Shown: positions 11,706-24,199 of the stretch, one piece after another
Position numbering within the stretch: position 1 is the stretch's first letter
Layout: each line of letters starts with the position of its first letter
DNA from: Coprinellus micaceus
Lineage: Eukaryota > Basidiomycota > Agaricomycetes > Agaricales > Psathyrellaceae
Direction: 5' to 3'
DNA: 64,000 bases
Assembly: GCA_951394405.1 (NCBI GenBank)
Contig: OX596337.1
Coordinates: 4,278,001 to 4,342,000 of the forward strand
Position numbers and translations under genes: made by a program
Notes under the pieces: generated by a model
Database searches by the model: none
Told to the model about the DNA's origin: nothing
Seen by the model: the letters and a program-made list of their open reading frames with translations, nothing else

Positions 11706-12726
11706 TCAGATTGGAATGGATGGCGTGCGTTGAGGTTCGTCAGGATACCATTCGGATCGAATCGTGGCGGGGTGGGTGTGGTTGAACAAGGGTGAAGGCG
11801 GAGTGAACCTCACGGTCCGGATTCCGGACACGGGAAGAGCAGGAAGAGGGTACGAAGGCTCCTCGTACGCCGGAGGTGCCGAGACGGTGTAAATTGTCGA
11901 CATAGTAAACCGGCCCTCCCTCACTGGGATGTCATCCCACTGCCGCTCACCCTGTTCTCCTCTGTGTCCGAGCTCCTCGTCCAGGTCAACAGGACGGTCT
12001 CTGCTTGAGTCGGCAGTAAAAGCTGTTCGCCTCTGAAGGCTAATGTCCTTGGAGGATTTCTGGCGGACGTGTGCGGGTTCGGGCGGTGAGGGAGAGGGTA
12101 CGGCCCGCACACTAAGACCCGCAACTGCCAGCGACCCATTCATGGCAGGTGTCTGGGGTTGGGTTGTTTTGGCACGACTCCGAAGATTTTTATGGGGATT
12201 TGGGTGGTCGATTTGGGTGTTGACGTTGTAGTAGGGCCTCTGGACGCGGAGTTTCTGCCTTCTCTCGCGGCGACGCTTGCGGTAGAGAAAGAAGAGGGCA
12301 ATACCGAGGAGTATTGCAAGTCCACCAGTCAAAGAGCCAGCGATGGCCGCAGCCCTTGTTCGATTCGCGAGGTCGACTGGCGTAGTCGAAAGGGCTGATA
12401 ATGCCGACAGATCGGCGAAGGTAGAGACTTTGGGTGGCTCGGCGATGGGTCTATCCTCGTTGACCGCGACGTTGCGTTGGGTAGTTTGAGCAGGCTGGTC
12501 GCTCCCGTCCCCGACATATCTAAAGCTGATCAGCTCGTTTCTGAGGAATCTTAATGGGCGGAGGAACTCACATAAGACGGCGGATCACCGCGTTTCTCGC
12601 TGGATCTGGAGGAGTACTCTTTTCAATCGTGGCGCCCCCCGCAGCGTGGGTAGGTTGAGCCAAGATGGAAAGTAGGAAGACATAGAAGTGGAGAACAAAA
12701 AGAGATGAAAATGAATGTATGGCCAT
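11706..12726 (-). CDS. short single-pass membrane protein B with PPxY tail
   Basis: Two exons close in frame: 12572-12726 and 11706-12519 (52-nt intron), giving 322 aa. The first ATG after an in-frame stop gives a signal peptide (MAIHSFSSLFVLHFYVFLLS) cleaved around AQPTHA. The luminal part is short (about 90 residues, Ser/Thr/Pro-rich) and lacks the beta-rich ectodomain of its neighbours. The transmembrane helix AAAIAGSLTGGLAILLGIAL is followed by a basic stop-transfer (YRKRRRERRQKLR). Near the C-terminus is 'STIYTVSAPPAYEEPSYPLP', almost the same as a stretch in the gene at 14238, so the two are related through their tails. PPxY is the known docking motif for WW domains of Rsp5/Nedd4-type ubiquitin ligases; its use here is inferred. 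Confidence 0.75.
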
Positions 12727-14237
12727 GCCAGCGGCCGATCATGAACGGAGGGCGCTGGCGAACGAGGAAAGGTAGAAGCTCGACTGGACCCACAATTCGT
12801 CACCGTCGCAAGCCCAAAATTTCTAGGCACGGACCACACCTTTAGCCATTTTATAAGAGCCCTTCGTTACGAGCAGCATGATTGGATCGTCGTCGTCAAG
12901 AAGGAATGGCACAATAATTTGGGTAGTGGGCCAACGTGTGGGTCCAGGTGTCACCCAAGTGTCACCCGAGATCCTCTGACAGGCGCTCTCCGATCGGTCA
13001 TGGTCGATAAGTGTCCCCTGCTGTACGGGTCAGCAACCTGCTAACAAAGAGATGGTGCTGGAGCACTGGCCTATACTCAACAAGACGGCAGGCAGCAACT
13101 TCGATGATGCTGCCCGTTGCAGGCGACCAAGCTGTGCTTGGAGTTTGAAATGTCAGGTACAATTCAAAAGTCGAGTAAAGCAAGCGCCAGTGAGCTAAGC
13201 TGTACGCCGTTAGTAAATAGTGATTGCTGTACTCCATCTTGCAGTTACAGTTTGAGCAGGGTTTGAAACCCTCCCGCTCCGCACCGACCTTGCTGAGTGG
13301 CGTCGATGTCAAGGAACTCTATTGCTCTGCTCGATCACTCGAGAGGCAGTAAGCATTGAATTGGCCAGGAGTCAAGGAGGACCCTGGCGACCCGCATTGT
13401 CAATACCACGGCCATCGCCCGACGGGTCATTGTCAATGATAAATGGGAGCACAGTGAAAGCGCTCAAGCGACTCTGAAACGACATCAGAGATCACCGCTC
13501 TCCCACCAGCCAGTCCGGCCTGAATCAAGGTGGCGGTACTGCTTTCATCCCCTCTGACACGATCGAGTAGGTAGAAAGCTTACCGCCCTCCGCTTTCGGC
13601 CGCCACTGGTGGACGAGACTTGGTTTGATGAGCGTCTCCATTCGGAAACCCTTCATGTCGTTGACACTGGAGACAAGTGATTCCACTTCACCTCCCTTGA
13701 ACACCAAGAGAAGGCTCGGGGGCACGAGAGGGCGCTCGGGGGAGAGCATAGGAAACATTTTCTGCGATCGACATGGAGGAGCAGAGCAAGAGAGTCAAAA
13801 TCGGTTCAGACCGACGACATCTACGAAAACTAACAGAGGCAAACAATGCCCTTCGTTGCTTTGACACTTTTCGACACTGGAACGAAACTTGAACGACGAA
13901 AAACGAATTATATTGTTCAAGGGGGATTATCCCGCTAGGTAGAAGGTGGTGGGGTATAGGGAATGCAATGTGAAAATCGAACGGTGGCTACAGGTTGCTC
14001 TAGGATATGGTGTGTATTAATGAGCGAAGGTCCATGACATGCATGAGGGAGAAGTCCGAATTTAAATGAGTGATATGGCGTTATGAACGTCGTTAGAGGA
14101 GTGAATGGTCACGTCAAGTCATAAACACATTCTCTAGGGGGGTCCAATGGGTGGAAGGAGGGTCAAGAAGGGGAAGGTAATATAAATAGTGGCGAACCAA
14201 GAAAATTATATGCGAAGAGAGAAGTACCTGGTCCTGC
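12727..14237. other. intergenic, no gene recognised
   Basis: This 1.5 kb holds only short frames (for example 13525-13758 -, 77 codons) without a domain, signal peptide or supported splice. A small multi-exon gene cannot be excluded. Confidence 0.35.
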
Positions 14238-16244
14238 TTAATGGGATTCGGAGGCGGGGGCCAAAGTATGAAGGCGAGTTTTCGCGTAGAATCCTGAACT
14301 CGCAGACGGAGTTTCGCGGATCGGACTGGCTTCCACCAGGGTCCTCCCATCGAAGTCGTCGTCCACGCTGCGACTCAGACCGCCGTACGCGTCGTCCCAG
14401 GGGTTGTGCAAAGTGCTGATCTTTGTCATGCGGCGTAGCTCGTAGTGTCTACTCCTATGCGGCGACCGCCGAGGGGGTCCGTCGGGAGAGGAGCTGGAGG
14501 ATGGGTGACCCCAAGGCCGAAGGGACTCGGGCTGGGGAGGCATGGGTGGAGGAGCATCATACGAAGGGTCCTCGTAAGCTGGGGGCAGAGAAACCGTATT
14601 GACAGTCATCATGGTGCTCCTCGCGTTCCTGATCCTCAACTTGAGCCTCTGTCGTTGTTCCCTTTCCTGCCTCTCCGCTTCCAACTCCAGCTCTCGATCC
14701 CGATCCCTGGTCTCAACAGCGTGGGAATGAAGATCGGTGGCCGAGGGTGCAGGTTGGAGCACCTGCGGGACTGGAGAGATGTCGGGGTCCTCGGTAACGT
14801 AGCTGAGCCCACTGTCGCCGGATTGGTGCCTCCTAGGACGAGCATGTGGACGCCGCCTGGACTTCGGGACTGCCAATTCGTGCTCTCTACCCCACGGCTG
14901 CGGTTGAGCCATATGTGCGTCTCGTCCAGTGTTCACGGCGGCGGTGGGAGGCATGACAGGGATGGTCACTGAACCCATAGACGACTTGGCCGCTACCATC
15001 TGCGAATGGTTCCGCCGAATCTGTTCCATGTAGCCATCGTTCTCCGCGAGGCCATCTTTGGAGCCCTTGCGGCGGTACGTGGGATCGGGCGCGGTCGGGG
15101 AGGGAACCAGATACCCAACGTTCCCGTAGCTCCCAAAAGATGCATATGTGGCGGGAGTTTGGGGGACCACCGTGTGTGCAGTATAGATAGGGGTTTCCGA
15201 ATACCCTGCTTCGGCGGGCTTAGGATAGGCAGCGTTGTAGTCCTCTAGAGCCTCTTGGGTCCACTGATCGCGTTCCTTCTGCTGACGGCGGCGTTTGCAG
15301 AAGAAAAATGTGAGGGGAATGGCGAGCAGGACGAGGACGGCGGCGACAACGCAAACAGCGATTGTGATCGTCTGGGTCTGACTCTGAGCGCCCGATTGAG
15401 GAGAGGATGAAGTGGTGACATTTGACCGAACTGCGGATGTGGAAGAGGAGGGCGAGGAAATTGTGGGTGATGGGTTCGAGGAAAGGGGAGGTCGAGTGTC
15501 GGTGTTGGATTGACCCGGTACAAATGTCGTCACGGCGGTTCCAGTGCTGGTTGGGCGAATAGTGATAGAGTCGCCCGGTTCTGCCAGTGTGTACCTGTAA
15601 GATCGTTGGTTAACCCCTGAGTTCGCGAAGTGGATAAGAGAGGAACGTACATGATCATGTCGAATACGACGAACTCTCCGGTTGTGGCCGCCGTCACATG
15701 AATGGTATGCTCAAGCTCGGGATCTAAGCCCTCCGCCATATATCGGATACCGCTGGGGGTAGTTGCCCGTCCACCGTCGCTCCCAGAATGATTAGGGTCC
15801 AGCAGCGAGACGCGGACGGGAGCTTGACCATCGAGCGAAATCCAACCGGACGAGACCTGGTAAGGCCAGAGGGGATACGTCAAGTACACGGCAGTTCCTG
15901 GGGAGGTGAATGGGTAAGTCATCATGTTACTCAACATGGAAATCAATCTAAAACGTACCTCGGAACGTGAAGGTCACACTTGCGGTTGGGTCGTCGGAAG
16001 TCGTGACATGGCCCCCACCAGCGGAGAACTCTTCGAAGTTGGGCGTCCGCTCCCAGGAGCCCGTATAGACGATCATTGGGTCGGTATCATCTACCATGAC
16101 GTTGGGGCCGGCGAAGGTAGAGGGGATGCATAGGCAAAAGAAGGTGAAGACAAAAAAGAGGATGTATGAGGAGGAGTGTGTGGAAGAAGTGAAGTTGTAC
16201 TGAGAACGAGGTTGCGAGTTACGAAAAGATGAAATGGCAGCCAT
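14238..16244 (-). CDS. single-pass membrane protein C with PPxY tail
   Basis: Three exons close in frame: 15959-16244, 15651-15897 and 14238-15594 (introns 61 and 56 nt), giving 629 aa. An N-terminal hydrophobic segment (SSSYILFFVFTFFCLCIPST) acts as signal sequence. The ectodomain has 'VMVDDTDPMIVYTGSW', 'ASVTFTFRGTAVYLTYPLWP', 'ISLDGQAPVRVSLLD' and 'EHTIHV', then a Ser/Thr/Pro stalk. The TM helix (TITIAVCVVAAVLVLLAIPL) is followed by CKRRRQQKER. The tail of about 390 residues is rich in Pro, Arg and His and contains 'MMTVNTVSLPPAYEDPSYDA'. The first intron is phase 1 (after F-R) and the second phase 2 (inside the M-Y junction), exactly as in the paralogues at 1029, 19020 and 24200. Ligand and function are unknown. 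Confidence 0.85.
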
Positions 16245-19019
16245 GTCAGGCGAAAGGTGTGGGTGTAAGCCGAAAGAGCGAAATCAAAGTCAGATAGTCG
16301 TTACCAAAGAACGAACAAACGAAGGCAAGCGCTAATAGTACTAAACCCAGTCAGGATTAAATCTGGGGCAACCCAAGGGAAGAGGAGGAGAAGGTGAAAA
16401 GAACAAAAAGGTTGGAAGTGAAGAAGTAGTGACAACGAATCCAGCCGCCGTAGGGGGGAGACGTCAGGTGTGCCCTCTTCACGTCAAATATGAATGAAAA
16501 GAAGCGAAACGGAGCCAATCGCAGCGAATCTCGGAATCGTCACGGGTCGCGTATAACAGAGACGATGGATCCAACGAAACACAGCAACACCTGAAGATAG
16601 TAGAGGACAAGACGGACAGGTGACGGGACCCACAACCTGCCAGTCCTACCTTCATCTTATCCAAAAGCGCTGAGTTCTTTCTTTCCCCGAATATAATGAG
16701 CCCTTGTGCTGAAATTGTCTGTCGAGGGAGATTGCCGTCGTCAGTGTCGTCAGAGTACAAGACATACCCGGCTTCGGAAGGTTGATCTGGGTTTTGATGG
16801 CAGGATGTGCGCTTCGTTGAGTGGAGTTTCCAGGCACATGCTGGAGAACTTCTCGTATGATGAGATTGTGGGTCCAGGTGTACGCGTGCACGCTTCCATA
16901 GCGCTTCCTCAACTCCTTTTTCCACCCCACGCGCGAGCCGTATACACTAGCCCAACAACCTAAGCCCACACAGTTAGTCATATGGGGGGAAGTGCCATAG
17001 GAGACAAGCTACGTACTCCTATTCAATAAGGGCGGCAGCCACCTCAAACCCCTCCGACTCGGACACAGAGACGCACATCAGGCTTGCTTTGCAACGGAAC
17101 CAATGTTCGAAAGCCACTCTGATGATATTGCAGTCAAGCGGCGAGGAAACGTGCCAGGCGAGCAATGAGTTTATTGTTGTACTTTGACTTGCTTGGATAC
17201 CCGTAACACTTTGATGTTTTGAAGCGCTCGCCATTGGTGGATCCAGGGTTGCGCCTTGACCTTGGCAGTATCCGTCATCCGTTGGGGTTCTTCTCCGCCA
17301 GCCTTGCAATTCTGAACTGAGGGTGATTGATTGGGTGGGTAGATGCGTCCTTAAGATCGGCGCTGTCAGTATGATTATCTGAAGGGGCTGTTAGGTACTA
17401 CCAGAGAGGAGAGGAATCGGGAGGTAGAAAATACGCTTTCCCGCTAACTGCCGACCTACGTAAAGCAACTGCTCGTCCCTGAGCGAACGCCCAGGTCACG
17501 GCAGGAGGAGACAGCTTTCTGTTGACCAGAAAAAACAAAGCACCTCGCCTAGCACGTCCATCAATGTCGGCGCCCACCGGCGCCCACCTCGGACGAGGCG
17601 CCCCAACCCCGCGCATCGACGATGGACGGCTAGGAACCGAACAGCGATTGGCAAGCCTCCGCACCCGCCCCTGGACGGATATACCCCCTCTTCCATCCCC
17701 TTCCTCCCCTTTCCAGCGAACACTCGGGTGGTTGTGTAGCGAATGCGATTGGGGCTTAACTGCTTCGAGTAAAAGGGTGAAACCTTCACGACTTGCGACA
17801 CGATTGTGGGGTAAGAACTGGGTAGCAACCAAGCTAAGCCTGACGCGGGTCTGGAGGCCTTGTTCTGGCGTTTACGCTTGCCCCTGCGTTGGATCGTAAC
17901 ATCGGCTCAGGTCTTCAGGGTTGTAGCAGCACTATACCATCTGTGCGATGGTAATATGATATTACGGTTAGTGACTCGGCCAATAAACAAGGCGAGAGCA
18001 AGCAACCCTGCGACAGAGACTTGAAGCAACAGACGTGCCGTACAACCACACAATGGTGGCGCTCGTCCTCGTTGAGGCTTGGCAAGCGATCGTTCGCAGG
18101 GAGGGCGCCACCATCGATTGGTGTCGAGAACTGGAAGAAAGGACACAAAAACTTGAAAAAGGACCGTTCGAAAAGAGAGATGTGCGCTGAATCGTCGCTG
18201 AGTGTGAAATCTGTCAATCACCTCAGGGTGGCATGTAATTTAGCGCTGTCGTCAAGACGCTTGGACGATACGTGGAGGGATAGGTGGGTTGGGAGGATGA
18301 TTGGTGAGCACCCTCGTCGCGACGATATGTATGAGGACGAGGACGCACCAACTCCTATCTCAATTCACCCTGCCAGAGAATAGGCCGATAGCGGTTAGCA
18401 CAGCAAGATAAGGGAGGCGATAGTGAGACGAACGGCTCGATATAGGGGTATCTGCTGTGGACCTCAGGGAACTTGGAGGGCCGTTCGTCTGAAAGACAGA
18501 GGCGCCCAATTCTGTGAAGAAAACTCGGTAAGGTGAGTGAAACGTGTATTAATACAAATCCAAGCAGATGGAGGAAATGATACGCTTCTCGAGCCTCGAG
18601 GGGACCCGTCATACATGACGACACAGTCCAATCCTGCTGGAAAACGAGGCGAGGAGGGCTGAATGCTGGAAAACAAGAATCGTATGTGGGTGAGTAAGTA
18701 TGAGAGCCTAAGAGTACGATGATGAGTGCGTCGTGATGAACAACAGAGGTTATAAAGAAACAATATGAGAAGTTAGACAGGTATATAATGTGTTCGTACG
18801 AGTTCAGGATGATGGTGGGTTGAAAAATACTGTAGGATGGTTGCAAAGGTGAGTCTGACCACAACGTCGTCGACGGCAAGATACGCAGCACAGTTCCTGC
18901 CAGTCGACGTCGATGGGCGATAGGAGGCGAGGAGGTGGATGTTTAGGCGCGGCGCAGTGAGAAAGTCGGCGGTCAAGGGATTGCGTAGGGTGGCGAAGCA
19001 GAGAAGATGGGTAGTAGGC
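16245..19019. other. intergenic, no gene recognised
   Basis: This 2.8 kb holds several overlapping frames (16479-16925 -, 16652-16981 -, 17019-17309 -, 17398-17832 -, 18355-18891 -) but no recognisable domain. None joins cleanly to a neighbour by splice sites. A G-rich/C-rich motif GGCGCCCACCGGCGCCCACC occurs near 17571-17590. Confidence 0.35.
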
Positions 19020-20259
19020 TTATGTCCGGAAAGAAGGCGCATTCGATGCCGGTTCGCTATGCGGGCTAAGCGTAAACTTTCTCTGGTCGGGAGACGCTGA
19101 AGAATGTGAATGCACGTCGCTGGACGTTCGGGTATGTAGCTGATTGTTGTACCCCGAGTTTGGTAATGGCGGTGGGCCCGTCATTACGACGTTCCTAAGC
19201 CCCGATCCCCTCCCGTTCGGCCCCGTTGGCACATGCTGACTGTGTCTTGAGCGGTAGGCAGCGATTGCCTGCTCCGTGTCGTACGAGCCCAGGTCGCTAT
19301 TTGATGCGCTGTGAAGGTTCTTCCGTGACGGTACGCTCTTGAATCGCTTCCCCTTCCCTGCAGCAACACCATCGTTGACCTCCTCCATCGGCGGCGGCGC
19401 GGGCGGCTCCTGGTTCGCCAGAATCCACGCTCGCTCCTCCGCTTTCTTCTGTGCTCTTCGTCGGAGCCAGTAGACCAGGCCAAGAATCGCCAAGAGGGCA
19501 GCCAGCCCGCACACCACTGCAATCGCAATCGTCATCCCCGTCTTCGTTGAAGACGACACCGTGCTCAGGCTCCCATCCGAGTCGGCAGCGTCCGTTGAAG
19601 TAGTCCTTCGGCTCGTTGTCGTGGATGAGGACGTTTGTGAGGTTTCGGACGTCGAACTCGTGGATGTGGTGGTGGAAGTCGTATCGTCGGTGTAGTATCT
19701 GGACCAGGGTGAGCTAAATCAAGTGGAGTAATAGATACGACGTACATTAGTAAATCCACGACCGCAAACGTCAGGCCAGCCGGCACGGATACCTCCAGGG
19801 TGTGCTGCGTATCCGCCAGGTTCCTCCGTTCCCACCGTACGGCACTAGGCTGGGTCGATGGCCCTCCATCCTGCGGCGTCGAAGCCGGATCCGATAGGTC
19901 CACCGTCACAGGCGCCCCTCCATCCAATGCAAGCGCCGTCGTTATTGAGTCTGCCCACAGCGGCGAGTAGAACTCGATCCCGGTTCCTGAAAGGGGAGGA
20001 CTTTTTGAGTGTCTGTCCCCTTGTTCTCTGCACTCCTTGCACACACACCTGTGAAGCTGAACGACGCCGTCGCGGTTGCATCGTCCGTCACCATATGGAA
20101 TCCGCCCTCATCGTGCGGGTTCGACTCCTCGTTCCGGTGCCAGCTTGCGAGTGGGCTGTAGGTGATTTGGGCATCGTCGTCATCGACACGGTGTGCGGTC
20201 TGGCCCCAGGCGGCCAGGAGCAGGAATTGGAGGAAGAAGATGGACTTTAAGGAGAACAT
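19020..20259 (-). CDS. single-pass membrane protein D
   Basis: Three exons close in frame: 20049-20259, 19746-19986 and 19020-19698 (introns 62 and 47 nt), giving 376 aa. It has a signal peptide (MFSLKSIFFLQFLLLAAWGQ), an ectodomain with 'RVDDDDAQITYSPLASW', 'ATASFSFTGTGIEFYSPLWA' and 'ALALDGGAPVTVDLSD', and a Thr/Ser-rich stalk (TTSTTTSTSSTSETSQTSSS). The TM helix is MTIAIAVVCGLAALLAILGL, followed by YWLRRRAQKKAEER. The cytoplasmic tail is the shortest of the four full members (about 160 residues) and lacks PPxY. Intron positions and phases (1, then 2) equal those of the paralogues. Confidence 0.85.
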
Positions 20260-23200
20260 GAACTGAGGAAAAGGGAAGGGTTGCTTTTCATGCCCTTGAG
20301 GACATGGAAAGAGCTGTGCAGAACGCCCAAACGTCGTTCCAAATGCCCATCATCAGGGTAGAAGTCACGGGTTCCGGTGATGGGTGCCTCACAATGGGGG
20401 TCGGCAGCCCCACCGAAATTCGCGTGTACAGGAAAACGGGACCTTCCCGATTTGGTCGAGTGCCTTCTCAAGCCCCTATCTCTTGCTCCCCGCCTCCGTC
20501 TTCTCGATCGATTGAGCATCCCTTGGGTTGGAGCACAGGTAAATGGGTTATAAGATGAAACTACGCCATTGTATGATATGCTAGTACTAGTATTTGCAAT
20601 TAAGTCGATTTGGTGGGGACAAAGAGGTCGCGTTTGGCTGGGAGATAGGGCTCTACACCATTTTGCATACAACTTTTCACTGGGCCGAAATATTCACGCA
20701 ATTCCTTCACATTAGGGTACTGGGTGGTTACCTCTTTCACAATTCCGGTCTCAACTTTCTCTGCCTTACCATTGACTAATACTTCATAGGGCCATGCACC
20801 CCACCCCAAGACAACCAGGCCGCTGTCACCTTATCGAGACCGGAATTATCCATCTAGGATACAACGTCTTTCATTTTCTCCTTACAAAGTATTTACGAAT
20901 CTGTCCCGTTCAAAAGTTAAGAATTGAGGACACCTCTTGCCGCGTCGCGTCGGAGTTTGAAATGGCAGGGGATTGCTGACCCCCACTCACAAGCGGCGTG
21001 CCAAGGACAGCCAAGAGACAGTGAGATTGTTCGATATATTCTCGACAAAGCCTCTCTCGCTCAATCCAATTCAGTGCCCTTGTTGAGAAGAAACCTCAGG
21101 CTCACGAATTGCAATCCTCAAAGCTTTCCGACCTTGCACGAGCGAGCCCCTAGCTTCCACATGGGTCCTCGTTTCTTGCCGCAGCGTCATAGCATCGTCA
21201 CCTAATGGATCCGAAATTTTAAGAAGGGACCTGTAAAATGGCGCCCACTGGCGACGTGCAGCTCAGCGGAACGTTGCGTCGAGGCGCTGCACTGAATAGA
21301 ATCGTAGGCAGAGCCTGTCAATGCGGTTGGCGGAGCGAAACGCGTAGCTTTCTTCATGAACTTTGAACATAGCCTTGTCGTCTGGACGGAAAAGTTCCTC
21401 CGCCTTATGGCTCGCAACCCGATCATGGCAAAGACCTGAAAGCTAAGTTAAAGAGTCTGTTGACCAGCATCTCCTGACCTAGAGGCAAGGATGCGTAATC
21501 TCGTTAGCGTCCAGAGATCGTCACATCTCCCACTGCGAACAAAGAATATAGGGCTACACTCAAAGACCCCGATGAAGGACTTGCCGCGAGGAACGAGGTT
21601 AAAACTGGAGGGTTCAAAGGGAGGCAATGAAACGCGCGCAGAGAAACATACGCACCAGACTAAGCTACCTCCAGCGACCTCGTCGGACACTCCGACATAC
21701 CCGACACGCTCAATCTCCATGTTTCGATCAAGATAGCGCCTAGTTCTTCCGGAGGAGCTGCATGTCAAAACACGAGGAGACGTTAATTAAAAGCTGTGCC
21801 AACGAGGAACAACGTTGGCCATCATCGGGAGAGAAGCCTGAGGATTGCCGTCTATTGTCGTGGTATTTTGATAGGCATCCGATTCTTGCAAGGGCAGAGA
21901 ATCGAGACGCTGGGGCAGGGGAGGCGTTCAACAGCGTCAAACGCGACAAGGTGGATCGAGCAGAGGCGAGACACAATATCTGCATTGAGGCCAGGAGGCT
22001 GTAAATTATGCTGCGTCAATAGGAGAAATGAGGTTGGCTGGATATTGAGTGGGATAAGATGGGTCCTGCACGCAGGTGCATATGCGTGACCGCGAGCTCT
22101 TCTTTGTGCTTCTGCCTTTTCGGCCCATCGTCACTCATCCCTAGGGCCCTAAGTCCAGGATTGGGAACCAAGAGGGCCACACCGACTTCCGGATGACGAG
22201 CCGGTTCGAGACGACGGGCTATCGGGCCAGCCGCGTCGAAAATGGCACGCCTGTGCCCTTGTCCAAGTAAGTAGATAGATGCCGCGCTCAACATCGCTTC
22301 ATGGCTGAGACCTATGTCAAGGATGAGTGAGAGACGTGTCGCAGGTGGTAGCCTAGCCAGCTGACTGGTCGGTTATATGAACGAGATCCTCCTGACCGGC
22401 TTCGTGGCAGACAAAAGTCCATCGGAGCTGGCGACGAAAATATGCACGGAAATCGCCCACCTACGGACGAACTGAAAGTTTCTGGGTAAGGGACGGACCT
22501 ATCAGCCACATGCCAACGAAAACATATCAGCTGTGAAAACTGAAATGAATGTATCGAGGCCCTCGAAGAGTGTTTCTGCACAAGGGAACGTCCTCAAGCC
22601 ATTTTAGGTTGGCCTCTGAGAGGAGTGACGAAACAGAGGTTGACAATCATCAAACACACCTTCGTAAGAATGACTTTCATCCCGTTCTCTCGAGTCCTCT
22701 TCACTTCAGTTAAGAAAGGTTCCAAGGTAGGGCGTGAAGCGCTTAAAAGAATGCATATATCCGCACGAGCCGCGACCAAGTCAAGCACCCAAGATCCTTG
22801 AGGGGTTCGAGTTCGAAGGAACCCTGACAAGGGCATTTCGAGCGCACTTTAGCTCCAAGACAAGGTCGCCCAGATGTCGCAGCAGGGTCGTAAACACCTC
22901 AGTTTGAGCTTGGGGCAGTAAAGCAGCTTCAGCATGAGCCCTATTTTCAGTGCAGGGAGCTGTGTAGAGAAGCTAGAACCGCATTTCAAGAATCTTGCCG
23001 CACATAAGGAATTCGAAGAGTGGAAAGGAGGATGTTAAGTGCGCATACCTCGTTTCGAGACCTAAAGGACTGAGTTTGCCGCCTTTCTGGAGTTCATGGA
23101 AAGCTCTTGAGATGGTAGTGCGGAGGAGTCAAGACGACATTGTGGTCGAGGAAAGGGTTTGGAACAAGGCTGGAAATTACGAGACTCGTACTAAATCCCG

Positions 23201-24199
23201 TGGGAATTGCTTGCGGTATTTGCCGTCGTCAACATGGGCGCCTCTTCAAGTTTCCTCTCTTCCACGGCCTCGACCCGATACTAGGACTCTCCTCCTGTCC
23301 CTCCAAATTTGAACGTCAACCTCTTTGCATGGCTCGCATCTACTCTTGGCCCCCATCCTGGGGTAGATTTCGGGTTGTTGCGATTCGGGAGAATTCCTAA
23401 TCCTTCACGACCTGAGCTTCTTCCCAGCTCCGAATCACGCCCAGATTGCCAATGTCTGAACGCATTCGCATATTTCTTATGTCCAAACGTGCGTGTTTTT
23501 GAGGTTGTAATAAAATTCAAGTGGCTGACGAGGATTTTGGCACGGTCACGGTCACAGAGCGAGCCATAAGTTATGAAGTATGCCGCCGGCGGCCATGGAG
23601 GAACGCAGTTTACAGGAGTATCGTAATAAGAACCTCTCGTCTCCAGTTCTTACTACTTCTTGTCACCCAGTGAAGGGCTGAATGTCCGGCATTGCCTTGA
23701 CATTGGCAAGTTCCCTTGGAGAAGGATTTTACGTTCCCAACTCAGTGCGGGCAATTCTCGCTTGCCGGTCTAACCCAAACATTTCCTTGTACTAATCCTG
23801 CATACTTATCATTGGATCGCTATAGGGCAGAGCAAAGTCCATTCGCGCCTCGTACATTCAAGTTCGGGGTCTTCAGTGCGCACTGCGCAAGTGCAACGTT
23901 TTGGGCAAATCGTTCCCGTGACGCAGCAGAACAAAGCGCGGAATCAAACCTAAACCCAATCAAGCGGTATTGGCGCCTCATGGCAACTAAACCACCTCTC
24001 TCCAGCAATAAGTGGTGCCTCGTTGCACGCCCCTTGCCTAGTCTGGCCACCGATGGAAGGAAGGCATGAGTAATGCGGGTGGTGGGATTCATATTCCCAG
24101 CGTGTTTCGGCCAACAGGCGTTGGAGGTGTGTTCTTCTGCTTCGCTCCCCCATCTCCTTCTCCGTTCCCCTTCTCTCCTTCGCGATTAGCGTCATAGCG
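20260..24199. other. long intergenic region, no gene recognised
   Basis: The 3.9 kb between divergently transcribed paralogues (20259 - and 24200 +) contains only frames below about 120 codons, with no domain, signal peptide or splice-consistent chain. It may hold decayed sequence. A short motif GGCGCCCACTGGCG near 21241 resembles those near 17571 and 29009. Confidence 0.35.

Noticed and set aside
22312..22581. Small minus-strand frame in the gene-free 20-24 kb region
   Set aside because: No domain, no signal peptide and no plausible exon partner.
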